DNA from: Salvator merianae
Lineage: Eukaryota > Chordata > Lepidosauria > Squamata > Teiidae
Assembly (NCBI GenBank): GCA_003586115.2
Contig: QVOM02000023.1
Coordinates: forward strand, 2,169,283-2,233,282
Length of the DNA: 64,000 bases
Direction: 5' to 3'
Positions within the stretch are counted from its first letter, which is position 1, and every line of letters starts with the position of its first letter. A program made the position numbers and the translations under genes. Under the pieces are notes generated by a model. That model searched no databases. It worked only from the letters and a program-made list of their open reading frames with translations, and had not been told where the DNA came from. Of the stretch, positions 48,011 through 58,166 are shown one piece after another.

Positions 48011-49900
48011 CTGTGGATTAGAAGAGCTCTTGAGATCTGGAATGTGCTTCGGTACACCAGGGTAAACGGCAAGCTTATGCATGTAACCTAAGAGGGCAGT
48101 TCCAAACATCTGTTTTAGGTAAATGTAGGTAGTGTTAGCAAATCGTGTGAATCAAACAGCCAGAGTGATAAGTGTGAGTAGAATCAAATCCACTCTGGGT
48201 TAGCTGGACTCGGTTACCCAGATGTCTCTTGACTGCTGGCAAAGTTTTAAAGCAAAATTCTACCTGCAAACTTTCCAGAGCAGGTCGTCCCATCAGTGAC
48301 AGGAGAGGGACCAGAAAGAGGGGGCAACACAATCAGAAAGCAACATCCCTGTGCTTTTCACAATATTAAGCACCCTAGAAGGCCATCTTCTTCAGCTGCT
48401 GTTCTTTGTCTTCCCCCCTTCACATTCTTTCCCAACATTGACTTCAAACCCTGGGTTTAATCATTAACAATCAGGAGACAGCAAACTCAAATCACCGATG
48501 ATGGGGGTCAAAGCTAAGCATGAACATTTATAATTAAGGACTGCGTAGAGACCTGCCACCGAATTTGGAACTGCTGCTCAAGCACAGCACAGAGTGTTCA
48601 AAAGCCACCAGGAAGTGCAGATGCTTCATTTTTGGAAAAATCAGGTCAGCTTGAGTGGCAATCTGATGCACCATGCCAGCTGCACAGAAGCTGAATTTTG
48701 ATAGTCGAGGGCGAGGGGAAGGGAGACCAAGCAAAGGGAGGCTCTCATCAAAACACAGCTCACTCTTTTAAATAATATTTTAAACGGCATTTTCCAAAGA
48801 ACCTCAATGCTCACAAACAAGCAAACAAAGGTAGTGTCCCCCTGCATACGAGCTGTCATCACTGGACATAAAATGTTTGGCAAATTCACCCCCCTCCTAA
48901 TGAAAATGCATCCATATCTAACTTTGTACAAAGACATAGAAAATTCATTTTAACTGTGCTTTCATAAACCCAACACCAGTCTTGAGTCCCACCGATCAGT
49001 TTTTCTCTGAGGAAAATTTACACATATACACGATGACAACTGTCATTGTCCAGAATTGCCCTAAAAAAACCAATACTTTAAGTTGCCAGCATCTCCTTAG
49101 GAGACAATGCCCACACCTTGAATGGAACAATATTCTAACAGACAAGGCACATTCACAGAAAAAAAAAGAAAGAAAAAAGAAAAACAGCACAATAATGTGA
49201 AATAGCTAAAACTTAACATGACGAATATAAACCTGCAAATCTTTCTGAACACCTCCTTTCTGAGCCTCTTATCCAGATTTTAAAAAACAGAATTGTTCAC
49301 AAGAGCACCAAGTAGTTTATCCTTCCGCCCTAGTATCCAAAAGAGAAAGGAAGAAAGAAGGGGATGCTCTGTTAAGACCCACTTATTTTAAAGTTTGCGT
49401 ACAACACCAGACTTCTGAAATTCATTTCAGAGCCCACCTCCAGTTCTTCTATAATCAAAAGGGCTTAAAATGCGTTTTAAAGAAGGCAAAAGGGACCTTG
49501 GTCTCTAAAATGATTCGAATCTCCATTTAAATCTCAATATCCCCACGAATTCAGAAGGTAACAGAAAACCCGCCCTTTATCATACAAATTGTGAATCCAT
49601 CAGGATGTGATAAGGGGGAAACCACCCATTTGTCTTTCTTAGTTACCCACTACACCAAATGACCCAGAAGCGGCCAACTCTACACAAACCGCTGGTCCAG
49701 ATCCCTGCCAAAATGCTGGGGCCCCCAATTCCAGCTTCACACAAGGTCCCCGTGACCTGCATGCTCCCCAATATTTGGAGAACACCTTGCCCAGAAGGCA
49801 AACCCAGTACCCATTCCACCTGACCACCTCCCCCGAAATGCTTTTCCTTTTTCCCACCCAATCCGGCAGTTCTCTTCTTCTGCACCCAGGCAGCCCTCCT
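48011..49900. other. No supported gene or element
   Basis: Intron 1. A-rich simple sequence near 49158-49190. Otherwise nothing recognised. Confidence 0.4.
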
Positions 49901-50781
49901 AGGCCCTAGATTCCTTCGCTTACACCGCCAGCTGCCCTCTCCCCAGCACACCCTCTACGTCCCACGTCAGAGCTCCCCCTACCCACCCTGCCTGCCACCC
50001 AGAGGCACCAGTCGCCCCCTCCTCCCTGCAGTATCCCCACCTGGTTCTCCTACCAAGAGTCACTACGCCTCCCTCCCCCCCAGTTCCAGGAGGGCGGCCC
50101 AGGGCAAAATTCACCCCCTTCCCCTTGGCAGGCTCTTTTCCGCTGCTGCCTCATGCAACGTCCTGCGTTTCCCAAACCTCCATTCCCCCAAGTCAGCAGC
50201 AGAGAGCCCCGTGCGGAGACATGAGCTTCCCCCTCCGCCTCCACGCGCCGGGCTTGACCCGGGTGCCCTTTGCTAGCGCAGCGGCTGCAACCCCGAAAGC
50301 GCCCATCGCACGCACTTACCCAACGGCTGTCCCGCGCACTCTTATTCCCCTGCGGCATCAGCCTCTTTTCCCTCGGACTTGTACATCCCGCCCGCCGTCC
50401 CGAGAGAGAGGACGAACCCCTGCCCACGTCCCCAGATTCCACGCAGCGCGATCCTACCCACCAGGACTTCAAAGGAAGTCCCGCTCTGCTCAATGGAGGG
50501 AGGAGGCTATGCGCTGAAGGGTCGCAGCCCGCACACTCCCCGGCCTCGTGCGCTCCTTCCCTTGGTGCATTCCTTTGCAATACCCCCCCGGCACCATGCA
50601 CTGAGTCCCTGTCCCCTTCTCCGTTTGCACCGCGCACCGCACACCGCCTCCCATCTTACACTCACGCCTTCTCCTCCTCCCATCTCCAAAACGCATGCCC
50701 CCCCTAAGACCCTTGCACCCGCCTTCTACCCTTGCATTACCCTGCATCCTTCCTTCCGCTCTCCCTCCCGAGGGTCCTCAC

Positions 50782-50880
50782 CCGCTTCCGCGGAGCCCCC
50801 GGCCCCGTCCCAGCTCGGTCCAGCGCGCCGCTTGCAGCTCCGCAGCAGGCTGCTTTCGGGGGTTCCAAGACCACGTGACA
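50782..50880 (-). other. STRBP: Probable STRBP exon 1 (noncoding)
   Basis: Within the CpG island the minus strand reads ...GGCTCCGCGGAAGCGG|gtgagg with the exon ending at 50782. An E-box CCACGTGAC (50871-50879) lies close to the presumed transcription start. The upstream boundary is arbitrary because no TSS can be read from sequence. Two other good donors lie in the same island: GGC|gtgagt (intron begins at 50665) and GTTGG|gtaagt (exon end 50320). Any of the three may be used, so several alternative first exons are plausible. Confidence 0.42.
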
Positions 50881-51027
50881 GCGCCCAGCGCCCCCATAGG
50901 CTGGGTCCGGACCAGGGCTGCCGGGCAACGGTGAGCCCGCCCCCTCCCTCCTTCCTTCCCTGCACCTGAGAGAGCAAGAGGGAGGGAGGCAGAACCGCCG
51001 CCGCCTTACGCCAGCGGCGTAGCCCGC

Positions 51028-51486
51028 TACGTAAACGGCGTAGAACCAAGCGTCCAGCTCAGCCCGTTATAAGAATCCTCCGGCAGGCCACGCAATTGGC
51101 GTGGGTTACATCGCCGCCCTTCTACCTGTGCCATACTGCCAGGTCCGCCTTACGTAAATTACGTACCTCCGCGGCTTTTCACTTTCTCTACCTTCGCGGG
51201 AGTAGCCCGGGAACGCCTCCTTCACAGCCCGACTACGGAAAGCCCGAAATCTCCATACAGTCCAAACGGAACGGGATGGGGAAGGGTCTAATCAGAGCCT
51301 CGTTATCCCTTCGTAAAATACGTAAATAAATAAATAAATAACCCCGTACATGCTGCCTACCGCCGCCCGGCCGAAGAGGAGGCCGCCGCGCCGGCCGTAC
51401 CTGAGGGGGGCGCGCTCAACGCGGACTACGTAGCGGCGTCGTGGCGGCTGCCTTGTCGCCTTGGGTCCCTTACGCAAAATGCGCAA
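51028..51486. promoter_or_regulatory. Cluster of TACGTA / TTACGTAA palindromes
   Basis: TACGTA occurs at 51028, 51151, 51160, 51319 and 51427, and once more at 52058. Two lie back to back (TTACGTAA at 51150-51157 and TTACGTAC at 51159-51166). A related TTACGCAA is at 51470 and TGCGCAA at 51480. TTACGTAA and TTACGCAA match binding sites of PAR-bZIP/NFIL3 and C/EBP-type factors (established knowledge). Function here is inferred. Confidence 0.4.
51325..51343. repeat. (AAAT)n microsatellite
   Basis: Four to five copies of TAAA within the CpG-island flank. Confidence 0.8.
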
Positions 51487-51601
51487 GGCTTTGGAGAGAA
51501 TGCGGATTGCGGAGAGGGCCATTCCCCCCTCCTTCAGAGTGGAATTAGAGGGGGAGGGGCTGCTGTTGCTGCGTGTCTTCCTCTTCTTCTTCTTTTTCAA
51601 A

Positions 51602-51628
51602 CAAATAATAATAATAATAATAATAAAC
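51602..51628. repeat. (AAT)n microsatellite
   Basis: About eight tandem AAT/ATA triplets. Confidence 0.9.
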
Positions 51629-51639
51629 TGAAGTGAAAC

Positions 51640-52163
51640 GGATGGAGTTGTTGGGCTAAACAGGTGTGGGAAAAGAGGGGCGAGCTGAGGTGGTGACAGG
51701 AAGGAGAAACGTGGCCGGGGCGGGGGGGGGGCACTAAAGGGGAAGGCTGAGGTAAAATGAACGGTGAGGTGAAAAGAACGAAAATGGGAGCGTTGCAAAG
51801 GAGGCGAACGGGCGAAGAAGAAGAAGAGTCTTCAGTGAGGGTCAAAGCAGCAGCTCTCCCCCTTTTTCTGCGTGAAGGGCAGGAAGCCGAAGTGCCTCCA
51901 AAGCCTGGCAGCGGGGCCTGAGGAGAGTTGAATGGCGAACGGGGAGAACTGGGGTCCCCGGGTGTGGGGAAACATGGCAGGCTGGACAGGCTGAGGGAGA
52001 GGGAGAAGGAGACAGGGGGGAAGAAGATGGAGTTGGAAGAGGAGGTGTGGGAAGGTGTACGTAGGAAGGCGGTTTAAAATAATAGGAAGGAGCCCTGAGG
52101 GAAAGGCAGGAGCACGGTGCTGGCAAAGTGAGGTGGAGGAGGAGGAGCAGGAAGGTGAAAAGG
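51640..52163. other. Purine-rich upstream flank
   Basis: Strongly G/A-biased on the plus strand, C/T on the minus. A run of nine Gs lies near 51722. No gene is supported. The same purine-rich sequence resumes after the L1 insertion to about 52950. Confidence 0.5.
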
Positions 52164-52173
52164 GAAGGTCGGA

Positions 52174-52613
52174 TAATAACAAAAAATTAACACACAAACA
52201 CTTAATTGATCCCCTTTATTCTAGCAGCCAAAGCAGTAATTGCTCAACACTGGAAAGATTCCTCACAGCTGACTTTAACCCAATGGTATACCAGGGCATG
52301 GGGCATTCTAGTCAACCAGTCAATCACAATACAACAGAACAATATGGAGGCACAAGAAATAGATATAAAATTCTATCAGACCTGGAAACCACTATTGGAT
52401 GTCCTGTTTCATCAGAAGGAACTTTTACCCTTCTGTGAAAGGCTGATTAAGGGAAAACCTAATATAACTGAATTATGGCTTTTCTCCCTGCTGCAAATGT
52501 ATTGTTTGTTTAGTTTTGTTTTGTTATAACCACTGTACTTATTACTCTTTAATCAGTAATGTGGAGTGTATGTTTACATTTTATTTAAATAAATAAATAA
52601 AAATTTAAAAAGT
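52174..52613 (+). mobile_element. 5'-truncated L1-type LINE tail with TSD
   Basis: Flanked by a perfect 10-bp duplication GAAGGTCGGA (52164-52173 and 52614-52623). The insert encodes a C-terminal L1 ORF2-like stretch (AAKAVIAQHWKDSSQLTLTQ, then WYTRAW), broken by stops. It has an A/T-rich 3'UTR and ends in an AAATAAATAAATAAAAA tail. This is a textbook L1 retroposition structure. Confidence 0.8.
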
Positions 52614-52956
52614 GAAGGTCGGAGAGGGAAGGAAAATGGCGTCTGGTGGGGACCCCAAAATGGCAGCCCGAGGGGGAAAGGTGCTGGGACAAGAGAGCCC
52701 GGCAAAAGGGAGACTGGGTTTTTTGAAAAACAGGTGGATATGGCTGTGAATAATAACAAAACAACAACAACAAGGCAGGCTGAAATAAGTGGAATGGGAA
52801 AGCAAACTCTGTTTCCTCAGCCAGCCCCAAAAAGAAGGAAGGGGGAGAAAGATGGCCTGGAAAAGATGGCTGGAGGCATGAGGAAAAAAAAGGGAGTTAA
52901 AATGGGTTTAAAATGGGGGCTGCGGGACTCTGAGGTAAACTCAAGTTAGGCTGAAA

Positions 52957-53175
52957 GGGCCAGTCACACCTACATTTTAATCCAGCTTCAGTCCACTTTC
53001 AGATTGGATCCACTTTCAGCAAAGCAACTCATCATTTTCTTTCCACATTATCTAACCCAAAGGTGGATTTTCTGAGTTAGATAATGCAAGAAGAAAAGAT
53101 CCTGTCACTTCACTGATGTGTTCTCAGTCTGAAAGTGGACCGAAGCTGGATTAAAATGTAGGTGTGACTGGGCCC
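52957..53175. mobile_element. Palindromic Harbinger-like MITE
   Basis: 219 bp with inverted ends of about 47 bp, differing by one indel and one substitution (GGGCC.AGTCACACCTACAT, then TTTAATCCAGCTTC). A second nested inverted pair CATTATCTAAC/GTTAGATAATG lies inside. Flanked by AAA on both sides, consistent with a 3-bp duplication. Noncoding. Confidence 0.75.
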
Positions 53176-53490
53176 AAAGTTGCAGGGAGAGAGGAACCTG
53201 GGCTGCATCCAGACATCGCTTCCTTATTCCCTACGTTGGGATATTCTGGGTTAGGTTTATTGTTTTACAATATTTTTATCTACCACTTCTCATTAAAGTG
53301 AATGAATGGGCCAGGGGGCATGTGAAGGTAGAGTGTTGAAGTTTAAAAAGGAAGGACAGGGATAATTTTTCAGCAAGGGAGGGTGCTTGCACACAGGAAT
53401 TCTAGGATGCCCCCCAGCTGACCCAGGAATGGAGTGTCCAGACTTCTGGAGACCTCCTGAACCAGCTCCTGGGCCACTCCAACGTCCCTG

Positions 53491-53718
53491 GTCAGGTATA
53501 TCAATGGCTACTAGAGTGGATGCCTAGGTACCATCTCCAGTTTGGAGAGGCAAGCAAGATGCCCCAAAAGCCATTTGTAGAGAATTCAGAGCAGATGAAG
53601 GTTCTGCCTTTGTCTTCCGCTTGAGATGCCCAGAAGCAACTGGTGGGCCACTGCGTGAGACAGAATGCTAGGCTAGACAGGCCGTGGCCTGATCCAGCAG
53701 GGCTCCTCATGTTCCTAT
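53491..53718 (+). mobile_element. CR1 3' end, first of a second tandem pair
   Basis: From 'gtcaggtatatcaatggcta' to 'cagggctcctcatgttccta'. Same subfamily and strand as the other plus-strand copies. Confidence 0.85.
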
Positions 53719-53719
53719 A

Positions 53720-53976
53720 GGATTAGACAGATTCATGGAGGACAGGTGTTCCAATGGCTGCTAGAACGGATGTAGAACCACCTTCTGCTTGGAGAGACAG
53801 ACAGGATGCCTCTAAAAGCCATTTACAGGAAGTCAAGAGCAGTTAGAGGGTTTGCCTTTGTCTTCTGCTTGGGAATACCCAGAAGCAAGCAATGGTCCAC
53901 TGTATGAGACGGGATGCTGCACTAGATGCTGCACTAGATGGACAGTGGCCCGATCCAGCAGGGTTCCTCTTATGGC
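53720..53976 (+). mobile_element. CR1 3' end, second of the pair
   Basis: It restarts at 'ggattagacagattcatgga' right after the first tail and ends 'cagggttcctcttatgg'. Contains a small internal duplication (gatgctgcacta twice) near 53920. Confidence 0.85.
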
Positions 53977-54205
53977 AACAAACTGGTAGGACTGACTGAC
54001 TGAAGTTGTTGGCACCTAAGTCACCTCCCTCCCTTCATGTGGATGGATAGAGGAAGCCACTGGTGGTCCCAGTTTTCCCTTCAGTGAGAGGGGTTCTCCA
54101 CAGCAGGGCCAGTGAGGTTTCCAGGGCCAGAAGCCACCACAGGGTTTGTGACATTCGTTTGCCGTATCTCTCACCCCAGCTGTGGCTTGTGTGCAACTGA
54201 AGTGA

Positions 54206-54318
54206 GGTCCTTCTGCACTGGACCTTACTCTGGATTATTCTCTGCCGTAGTCTGCACTGGCATGCAGGCTCCTATTCCGGAATATAATCCAAAATAAGGC
54301 TCAGTGCAGAAAGGGGCT
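54206..54318. mobile_element. CCTTTCTGCACTT inverted-repeat MITE, copy 1
   Basis: Left GGTCCTTCTGCACTGGACCT; the complement of the right end is GCCCCTTTCTGCACTGAGCC. Both continue into TTA...GGATTAT. 113 bp and noncoding. Confidence 0.55.
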
Positions 54319-56898
54319 CTAAGCTGCCCCAGCTCTAAACTGTATCCCAGCCCTGTGGGCATGCATTCAGAGTGTGATAAAACACAAAAGGGAAGAAAAT
54401 AATGCTTGCTAAGGTGAGGAAGATTGATAAAGGAATAAGCAGATGTGCGGCCAGAAACAAAGTACAGAGATCCAAGGGAAAAGGGGTGAGTTTTCCAGAG
54501 CACACAGAGGTAGGCTAAAAAGGTAAACTGGAGAAGGCAAAGGTTTATGGCAAAGAGACTGAGGAAAAAAACAGGTCCTAAGAGGAAGAAATACATTTCG
54601 AAGTGAAGGAAATACAGTACACACTGCCTGACCAGCTGTCTATGGAAAAGGCAAAAGAGGACATTGTTTCTCCCTCCTTTCTTGTTTGTCATTGCAGCAG
54701 CTGCCTCAAGGAAGTAAATAGCCTTTGTGACTAGTAGCCAATATTAGCCTCATCCAGCATGAACGTGCCTGGTCTCAATTTAAAGCCAGCCAAGGTGGTG
54801 ATCTGCACTACATATTGTTGAATAGAATAATTATATTACTAAATTACTAATTCAGTCTGCATATTTCTGGAGTCCAGGTCCCATCATTGCTGCAGCCTAG
54901 GACTGGTATGATGTTGTAATCCAACAGTGTCCAGTGGGCCACAAAGGTTGGTCATTCTGTCTTTCTCTATCTGTGACTCCCCCTAAATGCTGCATTTCCT
55001 GTTCCATATAAAGCCTTTTTTCCTCTTTTGACAACCATAAATAACATGATACAAACTAGTCCAGAATTTGGGCAAGTTTCTGAATTTGAATTCCAACTCT
55101 CATGATCCTTAATCAAAATGACGAGCATGTCCTGGTCCTTACGGACACTTACACTTGTACAGCTAAGTGTCATATTGCTAAGCAGGAAGGATTACAGAGA
55201 AGTCTTCCCAAAGTCTTTTACCTTTTTCTTTCCACTTGGGCAGAAAAACATATCTGATTCTTGGTAGCTTTCCACATGAAAGGACACAACAATGTATGCA
55301 CAGATGCTCTAAGCAGAAAGTCCTTTCCATCACCAGAGTGGTATCTACCTATGAGGATCTTTAGTATGAATGGGTATCTCTTTTCTTCTTCTGAAAACAA
55401 ACAGCCTGTTCACCTGCTTTTGAGATCTAGCAGGCATAGGCAGGGATGCTTATAACGCTCATGGTTATGGGGCCTTTTTATGCATTTGTATGCATTGTGT
55501 ATGGCATCTGTACAGAATTCACAAGGAGGGATATCAGTCGCCCTAATCACGTTCTTCTAGCCTAGGAGGCCATGGCTCACTCTCTTGATGATGTTGGCAA
55601 GTCCCCATTAATGTCATCTTCCATAGCAAGGGAACCTGTGGTCCTAGAAACGGGTGTTGCAGAGGTCATTGGGTGGTTGAAACTGGTCACGTAGTTATTG
55701 AATGCTGGCACTGGGAGTCCACTGTTGCTGATAGCAATATGGCAGCATGCTACTCTTCTATCCAGCAAACTTATGGCACCGACCACAGTACAAAATGGAT
55801 GTCTGGTGAAAAAGATGTGCCTCTGAAACCCAGCAAGGTTGAGGAGAGCAGGAGAAGGAAAAGACAACTGAGAAGACGGGCAGATGGGATCAAAAAGGCT
55901 ACATGCTTGAACAACTTGGAAAACCTACACGATGTTATTAAAAATGGATGAAAGCGGCAAGTATTTTTCACACTTTTACCAGGAGTCAAACTCCATTTCA
56001 TGTCACCTAACAACAAAAATGTCTTGTAGAAAATTAACACAAGACAGAGCGCTGAAGTGGTTTATTAGTCAGAGTGGAACTCAGAAGATGGAACCCCACA
56101 GCCGCTGCTTTTTATCAATCTCCTCTGTAGCAGAGAAGGTATCTTCACTGGCAGTTATTTTTAACTGAAATGCGGAATCAATAACAGGAAAGAGATGCGT
56201 AAACATTACATTGTACATGTTGAGCCAGGACAGAATTGATGCTGTGGAGATCTGTCTTCAGTCACTCGGTCCTTTTGGAGGTTATTTATTCAAAAGCTTT
56301 AAAGTCTAAACAGCTCCTTGCGTTTTAAACATGCTATAGCTAAAGAACGCCAATCAGTTTAAGTTCCTTTAAGGTGACACGTATCTGGATTAAACGTTTC
56401 CCTTCTGGCGGATGAGAGGTGGCCAAAATAAGACCCTCCAGATTTCATCAATCTATGAACCCCACACATGGGGAGTTTGCTTTGGCCACTCCTGGCTTAG
56501 ACAGTGCTGCTCTAACTTGCCCTCTCATTCTAGGGCCTCCTAGGGTCAAATGGGGTCAGGTGAATAGTGTGAAGGACTGTATGAAATCCCACTGGCTAAA
56601 CCGCTACGTCTTTTGGACAAGGTGCATCCCTTGAAGGACTCCAGTTCAGGAGGAAGTGCTTACAGCAAGCAGAACTGGCTAAACGGAGGATAGTCGAGAA
56701 ACCAAATTACATCCATGTTAGTTCTTGGTATAAATATGCTAACTTGCAAACTGTACCATACAGTGGTCTTCCCTTCCAGAGACTCCAGACTATTTCTAGC
56801 CAAAAGCTTTTAGCCAAAGCCCATGAAACTTCTAAAGTGCTCTAATGCAGATATGCTATAATGCTCTGACTCTGTAGACTACATGTCAAGTGCCAACT
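54319..56898. other. Upstream flank, no supported gene
   Basis: I see no exons. An ORF of 155 codons (minus, 54225-54692) partly overlaps the MITE and is not gene-like. Otherwise nothing recognised. Confidence 0.4.
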
Positions 56899-56899
56899 T

Positions 56900-57054
56900 T
56901 TTATGGTTTTCAGGACCTGGTTAAAACATACTTCTTCACCCAGGCCTTTGATTCCTGGTCCTGCCAGGGTGGGAGGCAGGTTGGATGGGTTATATTTTAA
57001 AATGTGTTTTGGTTTATGTTTTATCGTATGTTGTGACTCATCCTTGGTCCTCCT
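56900..57054 (+). mobile_element. L2-like LINE 3' end
   Basis: 'tttcaggacctggttaaaac', 'atacttcttcacccaggcct' and the tail 'gttgtgactcatccttggtc'. Confidence 0.6.
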
Positions 57055-57355
57055 GGAGAAGAAGAAGAAGAACTTGGTTTTTATACCCCGCTTTTCTCCG
57101 CCGAAGCTGACTCAAAGCGGCTTACAAGGTTATTTTCGCCCGAAGGCTTACATCTGTCTATCTTCCGCATCACACATTGTGATGCTCCCTATTTATCTAC
57201 TTGCAATTACTTGCTTTCGAACAGCTAGGTTGGCTGGAGCTAGAGGCCAGTAGAGGGTGCTCATCCCCTCTACACGGCAGACAGGGGCCTTGAACTCCAA
57301 TCCTCCTATTGAAAGATCAGTGCCTTAGCCTTCTGCGCCACCGTGCCTCCTTATC
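57055..57355 (-). mobile_element. tRNA-derived SINE, minus
   Basis: The minus strand opens 'cacggtggcgcagaaggcta' (A box) and 'gattggagttcaaggcc' (B-box region), resembling the squamate SINE head 'gtggcgcagtgggttaa'. It ends at the plus-strand left edge in a GAA-type simple tail and the common 'ttggtttttataccccgctt' word. Confidence 0.65.
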
Positions 57356-57917
57356 AAATAAGGAGAAGGGCATGATACAAATGTTACAAATAAATTAAAT
57401 CAATTTAATCAATAAAATAACCGAGAACCAGGATCAGTAGCTCCCATTCTTCAAAGATATAATTACTCAGAAGCGTGTAGTGCTCAGAAAGATCTGTTGC
57501 ACCACATATGGTGCTTGTTCTAAATTTCTCCCTGTGCTAGCAAAAATAGGAATATTAAGGTCTGCTAAACTTAACTTGGGTTGGTTTTACTGTTTACATT
57601 ACCAGCAAGTTATATACGTTGTTGTCCCTGGCTGCCTTCTGGCTGGTCAAAAGAAACATCTTACATAGTTGGAAGGGGCCATTTAGGCGCTTAAGTCTAT
57701 CTCTGCTCAATATGAGAATTAAAGCATCTTTAGCAGTCTCCATTAGAAGGCATCCAGTGAGGAAGTGGGGCACAACCTTCCTAAATAATCAGTTCCACTG
57801 ATTACTGAACTAGAAGTCAGCCCCCCTCCAACATTTAGTTGAAATTCGTATGGTATCTGGTCGATTATTTCATGTTCTGGATTTTGGCATGATAGAGAGC
57901 AAGTCATGTTCGTCAGT

Positions 57918-58097
57918 GGCCCTTTCTGCACTTGGCCTTATTGCGGATTATATCCCAGAATAGGGACCTGCTATCCACATGCAAGTGCAAACTATGAAAG
58001 GTCTTGCCCAAGGTCTACCATAGTCTGCACTAGCATGCAGATGGCAGGTCCCTATGCTGAGATATAATCTGGAGTAAGTCCAAGTGCAGAAAGGACC
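57918..58097. mobile_element. CCTTTCTGCACTT inverted-repeat MITE, copy 2
   Basis: 180 bp. Left GGCCCTTTCTGCACTTGGCC; the complement of the right end is GGTCCTTTCTGCACTTGGAC. The arms extend to about 55 bp through 'GATTATAT' and 'ATAGGGACCTGC'. Same family as the element at 54.2 kb. No clear target duplication. Confidence 0.65.
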
Positions 58098-58166
58098 TTT
58101 ATGACATTTGTCCATGAGACCATTCCTATTAAGAATAAATCTCGTGGTTAAAACAACATGTTATAT

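Larger units (their letters stand above)
8725..50781 (-). other. STRBP: STRBP intron 1 (about 42 kb)
   Basis: This is the inferred first intron, from the CpG-island exon to the leader exon. I found no other convincing coding exon in it. Its recognisable content is transposable-element debris, listed separately. Additional small noncoding leader exons could be hidden here and would not be visible without transcript data. Confidence 0.55.
50120..51520 (-). promoter_or_regulatory. CpG-island promoter of STRBP
   Basis: This is the only long stretch dense in CpG in the window; its neighbours on both sides are much poorer in CpG. It lies upstream of the STRBP leader exon on the coding strand and contains three consensus minus-strand donors (exon ends or introns at 50782, 50665 and 50320). 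It has an E-box CACGTG at 50872-50877 and GC boxes, and no TATA box was evident. Long open frames on both strands here are composition artefacts. Divergent transcription toward the right is possible but not shown. Confidence 0.8.

Noticed and set aside
50050..50969. ORFs of about 195 codons on both strands of the CpG island
   Set aside because: GC-rich DNA has few stop codons; translations are Pro/Arg/Ser-rich with no domain.
51292..51798. 168-codon minus-strand ORF as a divergent gene
   Set aside because: Contains translated AAT and AAAT microsatellites and a poly-purine tract; no domain.
54225..54692. 155-codon minus-strand ORF as a membrane protein gene
   Set aside because: Hydrophobicity comes from T-rich antisense sequence; overlaps an inverted-repeat element and lacks any gene context.
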